Assembly: GCA_016868195.1 (NCBI GenBank)
Contig: VGHQ01000002.1
Location: 124,001-188,000 of the forward strand
Reading direction: 5' to 3'
Source: Betaproteobacteria bacterium
Lineage (GTDB): Bacteria; Pseudomonadota; Gammaproteobacteria; Burkholderiales; Methylophilaceae
DNA length: 64,000 bases
Within the stretch, counting starts at the first letter, position 1; each line of letters begins with the position of its first letter. Below are positions 51,536 through 61,005 of this stretch, piece by piece. The notes beneath the pieces are model-generated. The model did no database searches. It had not been told where the DNA came from and worked only from the letters and a program-made list of their open reading frames with translations. Both the position numbers and the translations under genes were made by a program.

Positions 51536-52231
51536 CTATTTACTTATTAATTGCTCAAGGATATTAAGATCTTCTGGATAGGTAATTTTAAAATTTTTAA
51601 AATTACCTTTAATTAATTTAGGCTTTACCCCCAAACGCTCAATCGCTTGAGATTCGTCAGTTGGAATCCCATCAAATTTTACTAATGCATCACTTAACAT
51701 TTTATAACGATACATTTGTGGTGTTTGTGCCTGCCATAAGTGTTCTCTTGAAGGAGACTCAACTACCCTATCTTCTTCGTCAGATTTTTTTACAGTATCA
51801 GCTAATGGGTAGGCCAAGAGACCGCCCACTGGATCATCTTTTAATACATGCATTAAATGCTCCACATCTCTCCCTTCTATACCAGGACGAACCGCATCAT
51901 GAACCAAAATCCAATCATTTTTATTTACATAATCTTTTATTATTTTTAATGAATTAAGCACTGTTTCTGCTCGTGATTCACCGCCACAATAATGGGCATT
52001 TACCTTAGATGAAAAAGAAAGATTAAGTGTTTTCCATATCTCATCACTAGAATGAAGTGCAATATGAATTGAATGAATAAGTGAAATATTATCAAAAACA
52101 CGAACTACTCTCTCAATGAGTGTTTGTTTGTGAATTGAAAGATATTGCTTAGGCTGACCCAATCCCATTCTGGAGCCTACACCTGCTGCTGGAATAATAA
52201 TATGAAATTTAGCCATATCAAATTTTAACAT
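51536..52231 (-). CDS. ispD: 2-C-methyl-D-erythritol 4-phosphate cytidylyltransferase
   Basis: Couples CTP to methylerythritol phosphate in isoprenoid synthesis. The nucleotide-binding IIPAAGVGSRMGLGQPKQYL, WILVHDAVRPGI and PTDESQAIERLG segments are complete. It is 231 residues from the ATG at 52231, which has GAGG just upstream. A second ATG at 52216, five codons later (MAKFHIIIP), is an equally plausible start by homology. It lies 30 bases downstream of amtB. Confidence 0.96.
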   Translation of the reverse strand: MLKFDMAKFHIIIPAAGVGSRMGLGQPKQYLSIHKQTLIERVVRVFDNISLIHSIHIALHSSDEIWKTLNLSFSSKVNAHYCGGESRAETVLNSLKIIKDYVNKNDWILVHDAVRPGIEGRDVEHLMHVLKDDPVGGLLAYPLADTVKKSDEEDRVVESPSREHLWQAQTPQMYRYKMLSDALVKFDGIPTDESQAIERLGVKPKLIKGNFKNFKITYPEDLNILEQLISK

Positions 52232-52261
52232 GGCCTCATATGATGCTTTTAAGAGATAGAT

Positions 52262-53452
52262 CTAATCTTCTGTATTAGCTGCAATTTTATGAATCGAAAT
52301 ATCTGAGCCATTAAACTCTTCTTCTTGGCTTAAACGAATACCAAAAAAATGCTTAATGATGCCGTAAACAAAAAATCCACCTAGAAGCGCAATCCCAATA
52401 CCTAATAAAGTCCCGATGAGTTGCGATATAAAACTAACACCACCCATGCCACCAAAATAAGAAGAACCAAAAATGCCTGCTGCAATACCACCCCATGCAC
52501 CACAAAGCCCATGTAATGGCCACACGCCTAGTACATCATCGATTTTTAAACGATTTTGTGTAAGCGTGAAAGCCCATACAAAAAGAATACCTGCAACTAA
52601 ACCAGTTATAAGGGCGCCAATGGGGTGAAAAATATCTGACCCCGCACAAACAGCTACAAGCCCTGCAAGTGGCCCATTATGAATAAAACCAGGGTCATTT
52701 TTTCCAACAATGAGCGCTGCAATCGAACCCCCTACTAATGCCATAAGAGAATTCATTGCAACTAAGCCTGAAATACCACTTGCAGTCTGCGCTGACATTA
52801 CATTAAATCCAAACCAACCTACAGTTAGAATCCAGGCACCCAGTGCGAGAAACGGAATATTAGAGGGTGGGTAAGCAAGAAGTCTTCCATCTTTACTATA
52901 TCTTCCATATCTTGCACCGAGTAATAAAACGGCTGCTAAAGCAATCCAACCTCCCATCGCATGCACAACAACCGATCCTGCAAAGTCATGGAATTTAAAG
53001 CCAAAATTACCTTCAAGAAAAGATTGAACACCTAAGTGATTATTCCAAGCAATCCCTTCAAAAAACGGATATATAAATCCCACCAAAGCAAAAGTAGCTG
53101 CTAATTGAGAATTGAATTTAGCTCGCTCAGCTATGCCTCCAGAGATAATGGCAGGAATCGCTGCAGCAAAAGTAAGTAGGAAAAAAAACTTGACGAGCTC
53201 ATAACCATTTTTAGCTGATAATGTCTCTGCCGGAGATAAGAAGCTAACGCCATAAGCGATACCATAACCAATAAAGAAATAAGCAAGCGTCGATACAGAA
53301 AAATCAACAAGGATTTTAACGAGCGCATTTACTTGGTTTTTATGACGAACCGTACCCACTTCTAAAAATGCAAATCCTGCATGCATAGCAAGCACCATAA
53401 TTGCGCCTAATAAAACAAATAAAACATCATTTGCACCAATTAAGTTATCCAT
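52262..53452 (-). CDS. amtB: Ammonium transporter (Amt/MEP/Rh family)
   Basis: An inner-membrane ammonium channel with about eleven hydrophobic helices in 396 residues. The family pattern is clear in MHAGFAFLEVGTVRHKNQVN, the DFAGSVVVHAMGGWIALAA signature (with the first pore histidine) and GVWPLHGLCGAWGG (second pore histidine). I see no N-terminal signal peptide. No glnK lies beside it, although amtB is often paired with it. The C-terminal tail ends in a short polar stretch. Upstream there is an NtrC-box-like palindrome. It is divergent from a DUF3301 gene. Confidence 0.96.
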   Translation of the reverse strand: MDNLIGANDVLFVLLGAIMVLAMHAGFAFLEVGTVRHKNQVNALVKILVDFSVSTLAYFFIGYGIAYGVSFLSPAETLSAKNGYELVKFFFLLTFAAAIPAIISGGIAERAKFNSQLAATFALVGFIYPFFEGIAWNNHLGVQSFLEGNFGFKFHDFAGSVVVHAMGGWIALAAVLLLGARYGRYSKDGRLLAYPPSNIPFLALGAWILTVGWFGFNVMSAQTASGISGLVAMNSLMALVGGSIAALIVGKNDPGFIHNGPLAGLVAVCAGSDIFHPIGALITGLVAGILFVWAFTLTQNRLKIDDVLGVWPLHGLCGAWGGIAAGIFGSSYFGGMGGVSFISQLIGTLLGIGIALLGGFFVYGIIKHFFGIRLSQEEEFNGSDISIHKIAANTED

Positions 53453-53566
53453 GATCAGCGTTCTTTCTCTGAAATATTAAATTAGCCTTAATTTTATATA
53501 AAAATGAATAGAAATTGGAGATTGTGATTTTTTTATCTTAAAACTTACGGATTATTCTTCTTTTAA

Positions 53567-53581
53567 GCACTATTTATGTGC
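53567..53581. promoter_or_regulatory. NtrC-box-like palindrome upstream of amtB
   Basis: GCAC and GTGC separated by seven AT-rich bases lie about 115 bases before the amtB ATG. That is the half-site and spacing of NtrC binding sites, though one of the two flexible consensus positions does not match. I found no convincing -24/-12 sigma-54 promoter between it and the gene. It is equally about 70 bases from the divergent DUF3301 gene. Confidence 0.3.
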
Positions 53582-53649
53582 ATCAAAATAATCATTAAAG
53601 TCTCTTTAACCCCGTTTAAGATATCAAAATCTAATTTTTATTAAAGCCT

Positions 53650-53964
53650 ATGTTGGAATATAGCCTTCTTGTGATACTTATTGCGATTGCTTGGTTTTGG
53701 ATTGATACAATCTCAAAACGCGAGCTAGCTATTCAAATGGGTAAAAATCTATCTCAGCAATTTGATCTTCAATTCTTAGACGAAACCGTTGCCTGCGAAA
53801 AAATTACATTGAAACGAAATGAAAAAGGGCAAGTTGCCATCTTAAGGTGTTATGAATTTATGGTGAGTAGCTCCACAAATGATCGCATCAAATGCAATCT
53901 CTTTCTTTTGGGAAAAGATTTGCATAACTGGCATATTCCGCCTTATATCAATACCGTTTCTTAA
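53650..53964 (+). CDS. DUF3301-family membrane-anchored protein
   Basis: A 104-residue protein with one N-terminal transmembrane helix (about 3-18, LEYSLLVILIAIAWFWID) and a small soluble domain containing QFDLQFLDETVACEKITLKR. This matches the DUF3301 pattern, whose function is unknown. Its stop codon directly abuts the ATG of gluQ (TAA then ATG at 53965), so the two are cotranscribed. Family known, role not. Confidence 0.85.
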   Translation: MLEYSLLVILIAIAWFWIDTISKRELAIQMGKNLSQQFDLQFLDETVACEKITLKRNEKGQVAILRCYEFMVSSSTNDRIKCNLFLLGKDLHNWHIPPYINTVS

Positions 53965-54843
53965 ATGTATATAGGCCGATTTGCACCCTCGCCGACGGGT
54001 CCAATGCATTTTGGATCGCTTGTGACAGCCGTCGCTAGCTATCTTGATGCAAAACATCACAATGGTCTTTGGAAAGTCAGAATGGAAGATCTCGATCAGC
54101 CAAGAGTGGTTAAATATAGCGATAAAGCTATTTTGGATACACTTCATCATTATGGTTTTCAATGGGATGATGAAATCATTTATCAAAGTCATCGAATAGG
54201 TATATATGAAAACTATACTTCGAATTTAAATCAAAAAGAAATTACTTACTTTTGCGAATGCAGCAGGAAAGAAATTGCTGATTCAGCGATAACTGGTATA
54301 GATGGGGCAATTTACCCTGGGACTTGCAGAGATAAGAAATTAGGCTCGCAATATCATGCTTTAAGAATAAAAACGGAAGATATTTGCATGGTATTTGAAG
54401 ATGAGATTCAAGGTGTGATTCAACAAAATATATTAAAAGATTTTGGTGACTTTATTTTAAAAAGATCTGATGGTATTTACGCCTATCAACTAGCAGTTGT
54501 AATTGATGATGCATTACAAAATATCAACACGATCATAAGAGGAGCAGATCTTATTGATTCGACAATAAGACAAATATACTTACAGAAAAAATTATCTCTT
54601 CCTTCGATTAATTATGGTCACATACCTATCGCAACGTTAAATCAAAAAAAATTAAGCAAAGAAAATCAATCTACCCCTGTAGATCATTCAAACATAAAAG
54701 ATAATTTGATTGCGTGCCTTAAATTTCTTGGGCAAGACTATAAAGCCGTTGAAAAGGAAAATACACTTAAAAACTTTTGGGCTACCGCTATCCAATTATG
54801 GGATATCTTGCTTGTGCCCAAAACAAAAACGATCAAAATATAA
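53965..54843 (+). CDS. gluQ: Glutamyl-Q tRNA(Asp) synthetase
   Basis: A truncated glutamyl-tRNA-synthetase paralogue that attaches glutamate to the queuosine of tRNA-Asp. The Rossmann start is RFAPSPTGPMHFGSLVTAVASY. The zinc site is formed by the CEC motif with a Tyr and Cys further on (YPGTC). The KMSKS equivalent is KLSKENQ, and the anticodon domain is missing, as expected for GluQ at 292 residues. It begins right after the DUF3301 stop, and hslO follows 5 bases after its stop. Confidence 0.95.
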   Translation: MYIGRFAPSPTGPMHFGSLVTAVASYLDAKHHNGLWKVRMEDLDQPRVVKYSDKAILDTLHHYGFQWDDEIIYQSHRIGIYENYTSNLNQKEITYFCECSRKEIADSAITGIDGAIYPGTCRDKKLGSQYHALRIKTEDICMVFEDEIQGVIQQNILKDFGDFILKRSDGIYAYQLAVVIDDALQNINTIIRGADLIDSTIRQIYLQKKLSLPSINYGHIPIATLNQKKLSKENQSTPVDHSNIKDNLIACLKFLGQDYKAVEKENTLKNFWATAIQLWDILLVPKTKTIKI

Positions 54844-54848
54844 ATTTT

Positions 54849-55736
54849 ATGGACAACTCTAAAGACACACTGCATCGATTTATTTTTGAAAATACTGATA
54901 TACGCGGTAACTATGTAAGGCTTAATCATACAATCGAAGAAGCCATACAGCATCAAGCATTACCTCAAAACCTCCTTACTGCTTTAGGTGAACTGATGGT
55001 GGCAAATGCCCTCATGGCCTCTACGCTCAAGCTTGACGGCTCACTGACATTACAAATTCAAACAAATGGACCCCTTAAATTATTAATTGCTGAATGTAAT
55101 GAAAATCTCGGTATGCGAGGCACGGTCAAATGGAGCGGACCTATTGAATCCTTAGTCCCGATTGATCTTATTAAAGAGGGTCACTTCATCATTACTTTAA
55201 ATCAAAAAAATGCGAAGACGCCTTATCAAGGTATTGTGCCTATGGAGGGGAATTCAATTAGCGAACTTCTTGAAAACTACATGCTAAGGTCAGAACAAAT
55301 CCAAACAAAATTATGGATTCATTCTCAAGATAATATTTTTCATGGATTCCTTATCCAAAAACTTCCATTTAATTCTTTAGCAGAAGTAGTTGACCCTAAC
55401 GCAATGAAAAATGTCTGGGAACATGTTGTGGCTCTTGCCGATAATTCGTTTGAATTTATTCGCCCCAGTTTAAAAACTTCCGATATCCTTCAAGACATCT
55501 TTCCTTTAGAAACGATTCGGTTATATGATTCAAGCTTCCCTGAATTTGCATGTAGCTGTTCTAAAAAAAACGTGGAAAATATGCTTCGCCTGATTGGCAA
55601 AAAAGAATGTGAATCTATTATCGAAGAACAATCATCAATCACAATTCATTGTGATTTCTGCAATGAATGTTATAAATACTCGGAAGATGAAGTAGATTTT
55701 GTGTTTAATGAATCAGGTTACTCAATTAAACATTAA
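54849..55736 (+). CDS. hslO: Redox-regulated chaperone Hsp33
   Basis: A holdase activated by oxidative unfolding. The zinc redox switch is complete: Cys235 and Cys237 (CSC) and Cys268 and Cys271 (CDFC). The N-terminal domain has RGNYVRLNHTIEEA and the GMRGTVKWSG segment. I place the start at the ATG at 54849 (295 residues, MDNSKDTLHRF), 5 bases after gluQ. An earlier in-frame ATG would lie well inside gluQ. The last 11 bases overlap the convergent rRNA methyltransferase gene. Confidence 0.95.
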   Translation: MDNSKDTLHRFIFENTDIRGNYVRLNHTIEEAIQHQALPQNLLTALGELMVANALMASTLKLDGSLTLQIQTNGPLKLLIAECNENLGMRGTVKWSGPIESLVPIDLIKEGHFIITLNQKNAKTPYQGIVPMEGNSISELLENYMLRSEQIQTKLWIHSQDNIFHGFLIQKLPFNSLAEVVDPNAMKNVWEHVVALADNSFEFIRPSLKTSDILQDIFPLETIRLYDSSFPEFACSCSKKNVENMLRLIGKKECESIIEEQSSITIHCDFCNECYKYSEDEVDFVFNESGYSIKH

Positions 55737-56511
55737 AATGCTCTTGTCTATATTTTTCATATAGACATATCGAGACAGCTGCTGAAACATTTAAAGATTC
55801 AATCCCTTTTTCCATAGGTATATGAATTGAATGTGAAGTTAATTGCATCGTTTCTGAATGAATACCATTTCCCTCGTTCCCAAAAAAAAATGCGACAGGG
55901 CCTTTCAAGTCTTCTTTAAAAATGGATTTTCCACTTAATGTTGTTGCAAAAATTTTTCCAGTGAATGCTTTTGTGATATCTGAAAAATTTGCCTTCTCAA
56001 TACATGGAAGATGAAAATGTGCACCCTGGCCACCTCGTAAAACTTTAGGTGACCAAAGGTCAGCGCAATGATCAGACAGGTAAACAAGATCAACACCAGA
56101 GGCACCTGCAGATCTTAATATACTGCCCAAATTACCTGGATCCTGAATATCTTCTAACAATAAAATACAGTTTTGTTTTTTTGGTGGTTCCAAATGCGGG
56201 ATGTTAATAGAAGCCAAAATGCCCGTAGGCGATATGACAGGCGCTATTTCAGAAAAAAGCCCTGCTGGGAATTCTAATACTTGTGTATCTTCATTAAGAT
56301 AAGATGCAATCTTATCAAGATTACCGCCCTCGATTAAAGCTATTGAATCAGGAGAACCAAAACATTCCGCATAAGATTCAATAAGGTGCATCCCATCTAA
56401 AATAGTTTGCTGCACTTCGTGGCGATAACGCGGTGATTCGTTAAGTTTTTTTAAATGTTTAAAGTGTTGATTTCCGCGAGATGAAATAACTTGGTGCTTC
56501 ATATTATTCAA
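55726..56511 (-). CDS. SpoU/TrmH-family RNA 2'-O-methyltransferase
   Basis: A SAM-dependent SPOUT methyltransferase of 261 residues. An N-terminal L30e-like RNA-binding domain (about 1-100) contains ISSRGNQHFKHLKKL. The trefoil-knot catalytic domain contains LLLEDIQDPGNLGSILRSA (motif 1), FFFGNEGNGI (motif 2) and SLNVSAAVSICLYE (motif 3). The exact target nucleotide (23S rRNA or tRNA) is not decided by sequence. Its start overlaps the 3' end of the TraB/GumN gene by 8 bases; its end overlaps hslO by 11. Confidence 0.9.
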   Translation of the reverse strand: MNNMKHQVISSRGNQHFKHLKKLNESPRYRHEVQQTILDGMHLIESYAECFGSPDSIALIEGGNLDKIASYLNEDTQVLEFPAGLFSEIAPVISPTGILASINIPHLEPPKKQNCILLLEDIQDPGNLGSILRSAGASGVDLVYLSDHCADLWSPKVLRGGQGAHFHLPCIEKANFSDITKAFTGKIFATTLSGKSIFKEDLKGPVAFFFGNEGNGIHSETMQLTSHSIHIPMEKGIESLNVSAAVSICLYEKYRQEHFNV

Positions 56512-57358
56512 AGGCCTTAATAGGAGACATTTTAAATCCTGATTGCCTTAACTGACTTAACAAGCCATCTCGACCCCCAAGATGTGAAGCTCCCAGTGCA
56601 ATGAACAACTGCTTATCTTTTGAAAGTTCTTTAATTTTTGCTACCATTTTTTTATTTCTCTCATCCATAAGCTGAACTTTAATTTTAGCCCACAACGCTT
56701 CTGGCAATAACTTACCCGTTAATCGCTCATCGGTATGACGTATTTTTTCTAGATCAGCCGAAAGATAGTCTTTCATAAGTAAATTGTAGTCGGATAATCT
56801 TTCTTTCTCTGTCTTTTTTAAAACTGCTCTAAGCATGATTAATTGTTCATCTAAAGATAATGAGTCCATTGTGGCAAAATGCTCTTGGGATGACTCTATG
56901 CCTAAAACATCTTTATCTAAATCTCCTGCCATGGCCATCAAAAGATAGTCTTGATTAAATTCAGTATGAGGCTTTGGTGAATCAAAAATAACTGCTAAGA
57001 GCCAAGGTTTCATTCTGATGACATTCTCGAAATACATCACATGAAATTCTGAAAGTTTTTTCACTTGATTCAATTCATCTTCAGTCAATTTCGATACTAA
57101 AGAATGATCCTTCAAAATGAGATTTGGTGAATGATTATCCGGTGTAATTTCTACAAGAAGAAGATCTGACTGACTGACTGATTTTTTAACGACAGGTAAG
57201 AATTTAATAATCCTATTGTCATCAGTATGAATTGTTCCAAATAAATAATGAGTTGAACCGTTTGGCGCCTTTAATTTCCAGAACAACCCCCTCTCATTGG
57301 CATGAGCCATTGAGATAATATTTAAGAGTAATATAACTAATGTTAAAAAACGTTTCAT
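56504..57358 (-). CDS. TraB/GumN-family protein with signal peptide
   Basis: A 284-residue exported protein with a signal peptide (about 1-20, LVILLLNIISMAHA). It carries TraB/GumN (Tiki-like) motifs: GTIHTDDNRI with the first metal-type histidine, GIESSQEHFATMDSL, and the C-terminal LGASHLGGRDGLLSQLRQSGF. Family members are predicted metalloproteases; activity in bacteria is not established. It is in an operon with the methyltransferase and divergent from aat. Confidence 0.87.
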   Translation of the reverse strand: MKRFLTLVILLLNIISMAHANERGLFWKLKAPNGSTHYLFGTIHTDDNRIIKFLPVVKKSVSQSDLLLVEITPDNHSPNLILKDHSLVSKLTEDELNQVKKLSEFHVMYFENVIRMKPWLLAVIFDSPKPHTEFNQDYLLMAMAGDLDKDVLGIESSQEHFATMDSLSLDEQLIMLRAVLKKTEKERLSDYNLLMKDYLSADLEKIRHTDERLTGKLLPEALWAKIKVQLMDERNKKMVAKIKELSKDKQLFIALGASHLGGRDGLLSQLRQSGFKMSPIKAFE

Positions 57359-57395
57359 ATCTTAAAATTAAATTAAGCATTCCTCATAAAAACAT

Positions 57396-58082
57396 ATGGG
57401 TCAATGGATAAAAACTGATTTCGGTTCCATCACTTTTCTTGATCATCATGACCCCTTTCCGAATACTGATCAAGCACTTATTGAGCCTAATGGTCTTATT
57501 GCGATATCTAATACACTTAAGACTGAGAGAATTATTGAAGCATATAAACAGGGAATATTTCCCTGGTTTAATCAACATGAACCTATTTTATGGTGGTCGC
57601 CCGATCCAAGATTAGTATTATTTCCGGATGATCTTAAGATTTCATCATCCCTTTCTAAGAAAATTAAAAAAAGTAATTATCAATTTGAAGTAGATAAGAA
57701 TTTTTTATCTGTCATTAAAGGCTGTAGTGAAGTTAAACGAAAAGATCAAGATGGAACTTGGATTGATGAACGCATTATTAATGCCTATTCAGAATTACAT
57801 CAAATGAAAATAGCTCACTCTTTTGAAATTTATTTTAATGGAAATCTCGTTGGCGGTCTTTATGGGATTATTTTAGATGATGTTTTCTTCGGAGAATCTA
57901 TGTTTTACTATGAAACAGATGCCTCAAAAATTGCATTTGTACTTGCTATCCAATATTTAAAAAATATAGGCGTTAAAATGATAGACTGTCAAATGAAAAC
58001 AAAACATCTTTTAAGTTTTGGCGCTAAAGAAATTACGCGTAATCAATTTATTCAATTGCTAAATACTTATATTAAAACATGA
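57396..58082 (+). CDS. aat: Leucyl/phenylalanyl-tRNA-protein transferase
   Basis: An N-degron writer that adds Leu or Phe to N-terminal Lys/Arg. Family hallmarks are the GLIAISNTLKTERIIEAYKQ helix, GIFPWFNQHEPILWWSPDPR, and the C-terminal MIDCQMKTKHLLSFGAKEI. The 228-residue length is normal. It starts 37 bases from the divergent TraB gene and overlaps bpt by 4 bases (ATGA). ClpS and ClpA, which would read the signal, are not in the window. Confidence 0.96.
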   Translation: MGQWIKTDFGSITFLDHHDPFPNTDQALIEPNGLIAISNTLKTERIIEAYKQGIFPWFNQHEPILWWSPDPRLVLFPDDLKISSSLSKKIKKSNYQFEVDKNFLSVIKGCSEVKRKDQDGTWIDERIINAYSELHQMKIAHSFEIYFNGNLVGGLYGIILDDVFFGESMFYYETDASKIAFVLAIQYLKNIGVKMIDCQMKTKHLLSFGAKEITRNQFIQLLNTYIKT

Positions 58083-58840
58083 GTCTTCTTGACGAGCTTT
58101 CAAGTCATAAAATTCAATTCTATGTCACTACAAGTTACGCATGTGGTTATCTGGATGACCGTGCGTCACAATCATTAGTTGCCACACCCCATCATCTTGT
58201 TAGCCAGCATCATTACAATGATCTCATCAAAAAAGGTTTTAGAAGAAGTGGTAAGTTTACATATAAACCTTATTGTGAACTTTGTAATGCATGCATACCT
58301 ATTCGTATTAATGTTAAAAATTTTATACCCTCAAAAAGCTTTAAAAGGAATATAAAGAAACATCGACATTTAAAAGCTTCAGTCCTTCCGCTTTCCTTTC
58401 ATGAAAATCATTTTAAGCTTTACATGGAATACCAAAAAACGAGACATGAAAAATCTAAAACAACAGATGATGAAGTTAATCAGTACAGTGAATTTTTATT
58501 ACAAAGTAATATTGATAGTCGATTAATTCAATTTGAAGATCAAGATAATTTAAAGATAATAAGTTTTGTTGATGCGATTGATGACGGAATTTCTGCAGTC
58601 TATACATTTTTTGATACAAAAGATAAATCCTTTAGTTATGGTACATATTCCATACTATGGCTTATCAATTGGTGCATTGAAAAAAAATTAAATTATGTTT
58701 ATTTAGGTTACTGGATTAAAGAGAGTAAAAAGATGAATTACAAAACTCACTTTAAGCCTTTTGAGTTATTCATAAATAATGAATGGCGATCATTTAATAG
58801 TGAACATGATACAATTCAATTCTTTAATAATATCAAATAA
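58079..58840 (+). CDS. bpt: Aspartate/glutamate leucyltransferase
   Basis: Adds Leu to N-terminal Asp/Glu in the bacterial N-degron pathway (ATE-related fold). FYVTTSYACGYLDDRASQS, the cysteine-rich YKPYCELCNACIPIRI, and YLGYWIKESKKMNYK are characteristic. At 253 residues it matches bacterial Bpt rather than the longer eukaryotic ATE1. It overlaps aat by 4 bases, an arrangement common in betaproteobacteria, so the two transferases are made together. Confidence 0.95.
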   Translation: MSLLDELSSHKIQFYVTTSYACGYLDDRASQSLVATPHHLVSQHHYNDLIKKGFRRSGKFTYKPYCELCNACIPIRINVKNFIPSKSFKRNIKKHRHLKASVLPLSFHENHFKLYMEYQKTRHEKSKTTDDEVNQYSEFLLQSNIDSRLIQFEDQDNLKIISFVDAIDDGISAVYTFFDTKDKSFSYGTYSILWLINWCIEKKLNYVYLGYWIKESKKMNYKTHFKPFELFINNEWRSFNSEHDTIQFFNNIK

Positions 58841-58854
58841 ATCAATTATATACA

Positions 58855-59709
58855 GTGAATAAAATTCTTATTTTTGGTATAGGTCTTATTGGCGGATCTA
58901 TTGCACTCTCTGCAAAAAAATCAGGTTTCGCATCGGATATTGTGGGCGTCGGTAGGAACCAAGATAACCTAAATGATGCTATTAAACTAAAACTTATTGA
59001 TCGCACAAGCAAAGATTTAAAGAAAGATATTTCAGAAGCGCATATTATTATTATCGCAACACCTGTTGCGCAATTTCCGGTCATACTCAAGTTAATCCAG
59101 TCACATTTATCTTCACACACGATCATTACTGACGTGGGCAGCACAAAAACTGATGTCATTAAATCAGCCAAACAAATTTTAGGTCCACAATACTCTCAAT
59201 TCATTGGTGGGCATCCTATTGCTGGATCTGAAAAACATGGCGCAACTGCAGCCCATATTGATCTATTTAAAAATAAAAATGTCATATTAACGGCAGATCA
59301 AGATACGTCTTTTGAAGCAAAACAAAAAATCGAAATGCTATGGAAAAATGCAGGCGCCATAGTTTCAAACATGTCTCATAACGATCATGACAAAATATTT
59401 TCAACAATTAGTCATCTACCACATTTATTAGCCTTTTCTCTTGTAGATATGATTACTCATAGAACAAATGCAAATGAACTTTTAAAGTATGCTGCGAGTG
59501 GATTTAAAGACTTCACAAGAATCGCGGCAAGCTCTCCTGAGATGTGGAAAGATATTACACTCGCAAATAAGAAATTTATTCTTGAAGATTTCCAGCTTTT
59601 TGAAAATCAAATTAAATTACTTAAAGAAGCCATTGAACAAGAAGATACCAAAAATATTTTAGCGTTATTTGAAAATGCAAGTAAAACGCGAAACGAATGG
59701 TCAAAATAA
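58855..59709 (+). CDS. tyrA: Prephenate dehydrogenase
   Basis: Oxidative decarboxylation of prephenate to 4-hydroxyphenylpyruvate for tyrosine. It starts with GTG (MNKILIFGIGLIGGSIAL), leading immediately into the NAD-binding GxGxxG. The IIATPVAQFP and GGHPIAGSEKHGA segments and the catalytic histidine region ISHLPHLLAFSL are present. At 284 residues it has no chorismate-mutase or ACT fusion. It opens the conserved tyrA-aroA-cmk-rpsA-ihfB block; pheA and hisC, often upstream, are not here. Confidence 0.94.
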   Translation: MNKILIFGIGLIGGSIALSAKKSGFASDIVGVGRNQDNLNDAIKLKLIDRTSKDLKKDISEAHIIIIATPVAQFPVILKLIQSHLSSHTIITDVGSTKTDVIKSAKQILGPQYSQFIGGHPIAGSEKHGATAAHIDLFKNKNVILTADQDTSFEAKQKIEMLWKNAGAIVSNMSHNDHDKIFSTISHLPHLLAFSLVDMITHRTNANELLKYAASGFKDFTRIAASSPEMWKDITLANKKFILEDFQLFENQIKLLKEAIEQEDTKNILALFENASKTRNEWSK

Positions 59710-59718
59710 TATAAACAC

Positions 59719-61005
59719 ATGGTGAACCAAAAGAAATTAAAAGCTGTTCAATCTATTTTTGGTCAAGTTACTCTTCCTGGATCTAAAAGTATTACTAATC
59801 GCATTCTTCTTTTGTCTGCTATTGCAAAAGGAGAAACAACAATCAAGCTTCCACTTCAATCTGATGATACCCATCATATGATTGAGGCTTTAAAAATACT
59901 TCAAGTTGATCTTATACAAGAAGAGAATGGTGACATTCTCGTTCAAGGTGCACGAGGTCAGTTTAAAAATAAGTCAGCGGAGATTTTTCTTGGCAATGCA
60001 GGTACAGCTTTTAGGCCGCTCACTGCCGCATTGGCCTTTAGTCAAGGTGATTACATGTTAAGTGGTGTGCCTCGAATGCATGAGCGTCCTATTAAAGATC
60101 TCGTCGATGCACTTTTTCAATTAAATGCTGATATCACCTATCTTAATGAAGAAGGATACCCTCCACTAAAAATATCTCCTTCTGAAATTATTATTAATGG
60201 CTCAGTAAAAATTAGAGGTGATATTTCAAGTCAATTCTTAACAGCTTTATTAATGGCGATCCCTCTTACAAAAAAAGAAGTCTCTATTGAAATTATCGGG
60301 GATTTGATTTCAAAACCTTATATTGATATCACGCTTAACCTTATGAATCGATTTGGTGTTCAAGTAAAAAAAATAGACTGGCAATACTTTGTAATTCCCA
60401 GCTCAGAGGGTTATGTCAGTCCGGGTGAAATATTTGTCGAGGGTGATGCTTCATCAGCTTCATATTTTCTGGCTGCTGGTGCGCTTGCCGGTGATATTGA
60501 AGTCAAAGGTATTGGAAAAAATAGTATTCAAGGTGATATAAAATTCACCGAAGCGTTGACGCTTATGGGCGCTGAAATTGAAATTCTTGAAGGATCGATC
60601 AAGACTTCCAGAGCTTCAATGCTTCAGGCCATCAACCTTGATTGTAATCACATACCAGATGCTGCGATGACACTCGCGATCTTAGCTTTATTTGCAAATG
60701 GCACAACTAAGCTTCGTAATATTGGAAGTTGGCGCGTTAAAGAAACTGATCGTATTAAAGCTATGGCGACTGAACTTAAAAAATTGGGCGCAGAGGTTGT
60801 TGAAGGTGAAGATTTTATTGAAATCACCCCGCCGTCTCATATCAATGAAAATATAGAGATCGACACCTATGATGATCATCGAATAGCGATGTGTTTTTCA
60901 TTAGTCAGCCTTAAAAATATTCCGATCATCATTAATGATCCAGATTGTGTAAATAAAACATTTCCTACTTACTTTGAAGTATTGAAAAGTATTGTAAAAA
61001 CATAG
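59719..61005 (+). CDS. aroA: 3-phosphoshikimate 1-carboxyvinyltransferase (EPSP synthase)
   Basis: Adds enolpyruvate from PEP to shikimate 3-phosphate. Motifs are [39 protein letters not shown] and [14 protein letters not shown]. The C-terminal domain holds [13 protein letters not shown] and [11 protein letters not shown]. The 428-residue length and [10 protein letters not shown] loop are those of the class-I, glyphosate-sensitive type. It starts 9 bases after tyrA, and cmk begins at the base after its stop codon. Confidence 0.97.
   Translation: MVNQKKLKAVQSIFGQVTLPGSKSITNRILLLSAIAKGETTIKLPLQSDDTHHMIEALKILQVDLIQEENGDILVQGARGQFKNKSAEIFLGNAGTAFRPLTAALAFSQGDYMLSGVPRMHERPIKDLVDALFQLNADITYLNEEGYPPLKISPSEIIINGSVKIRGDISSQFLTALLMAIPLTKKEVSIEIIGDLISKPYIDITLNLMNRFGVQVKKIDWQYFVIPSSEGYVSPGEIFVEGDASSASYFLAAGALAGDIEVKGIGKNSIQGDIKFTEALTLMGAEIEILEGSIKTSRASMLQAINLDCNHIPDAAMTLAILALFANGTTKLRNIGSWRVKETDRIKAMATELKKLGAEVVEGEDFIEITPPSHINENIEIDTYDDHRIAMCFSLVSLKNIPIIINDPDCVNKTFPTYFEVLKSIVKT

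Noticed and set aside
53842-54192. 116-codon minus-strand frame across the DUF3301/gluQ junction
   Set aside because: Antisense to two supported genes whose ends abut exactly; no motif.
54777-54848. Upstream extension of hslO beginning inside gluQ
   Set aside because: The ATG at 54849 gives the normal Hsp33 N-terminus, 5 bases after the gluQ stop; the extra 24 residues overlap coding sequence of gluQ.
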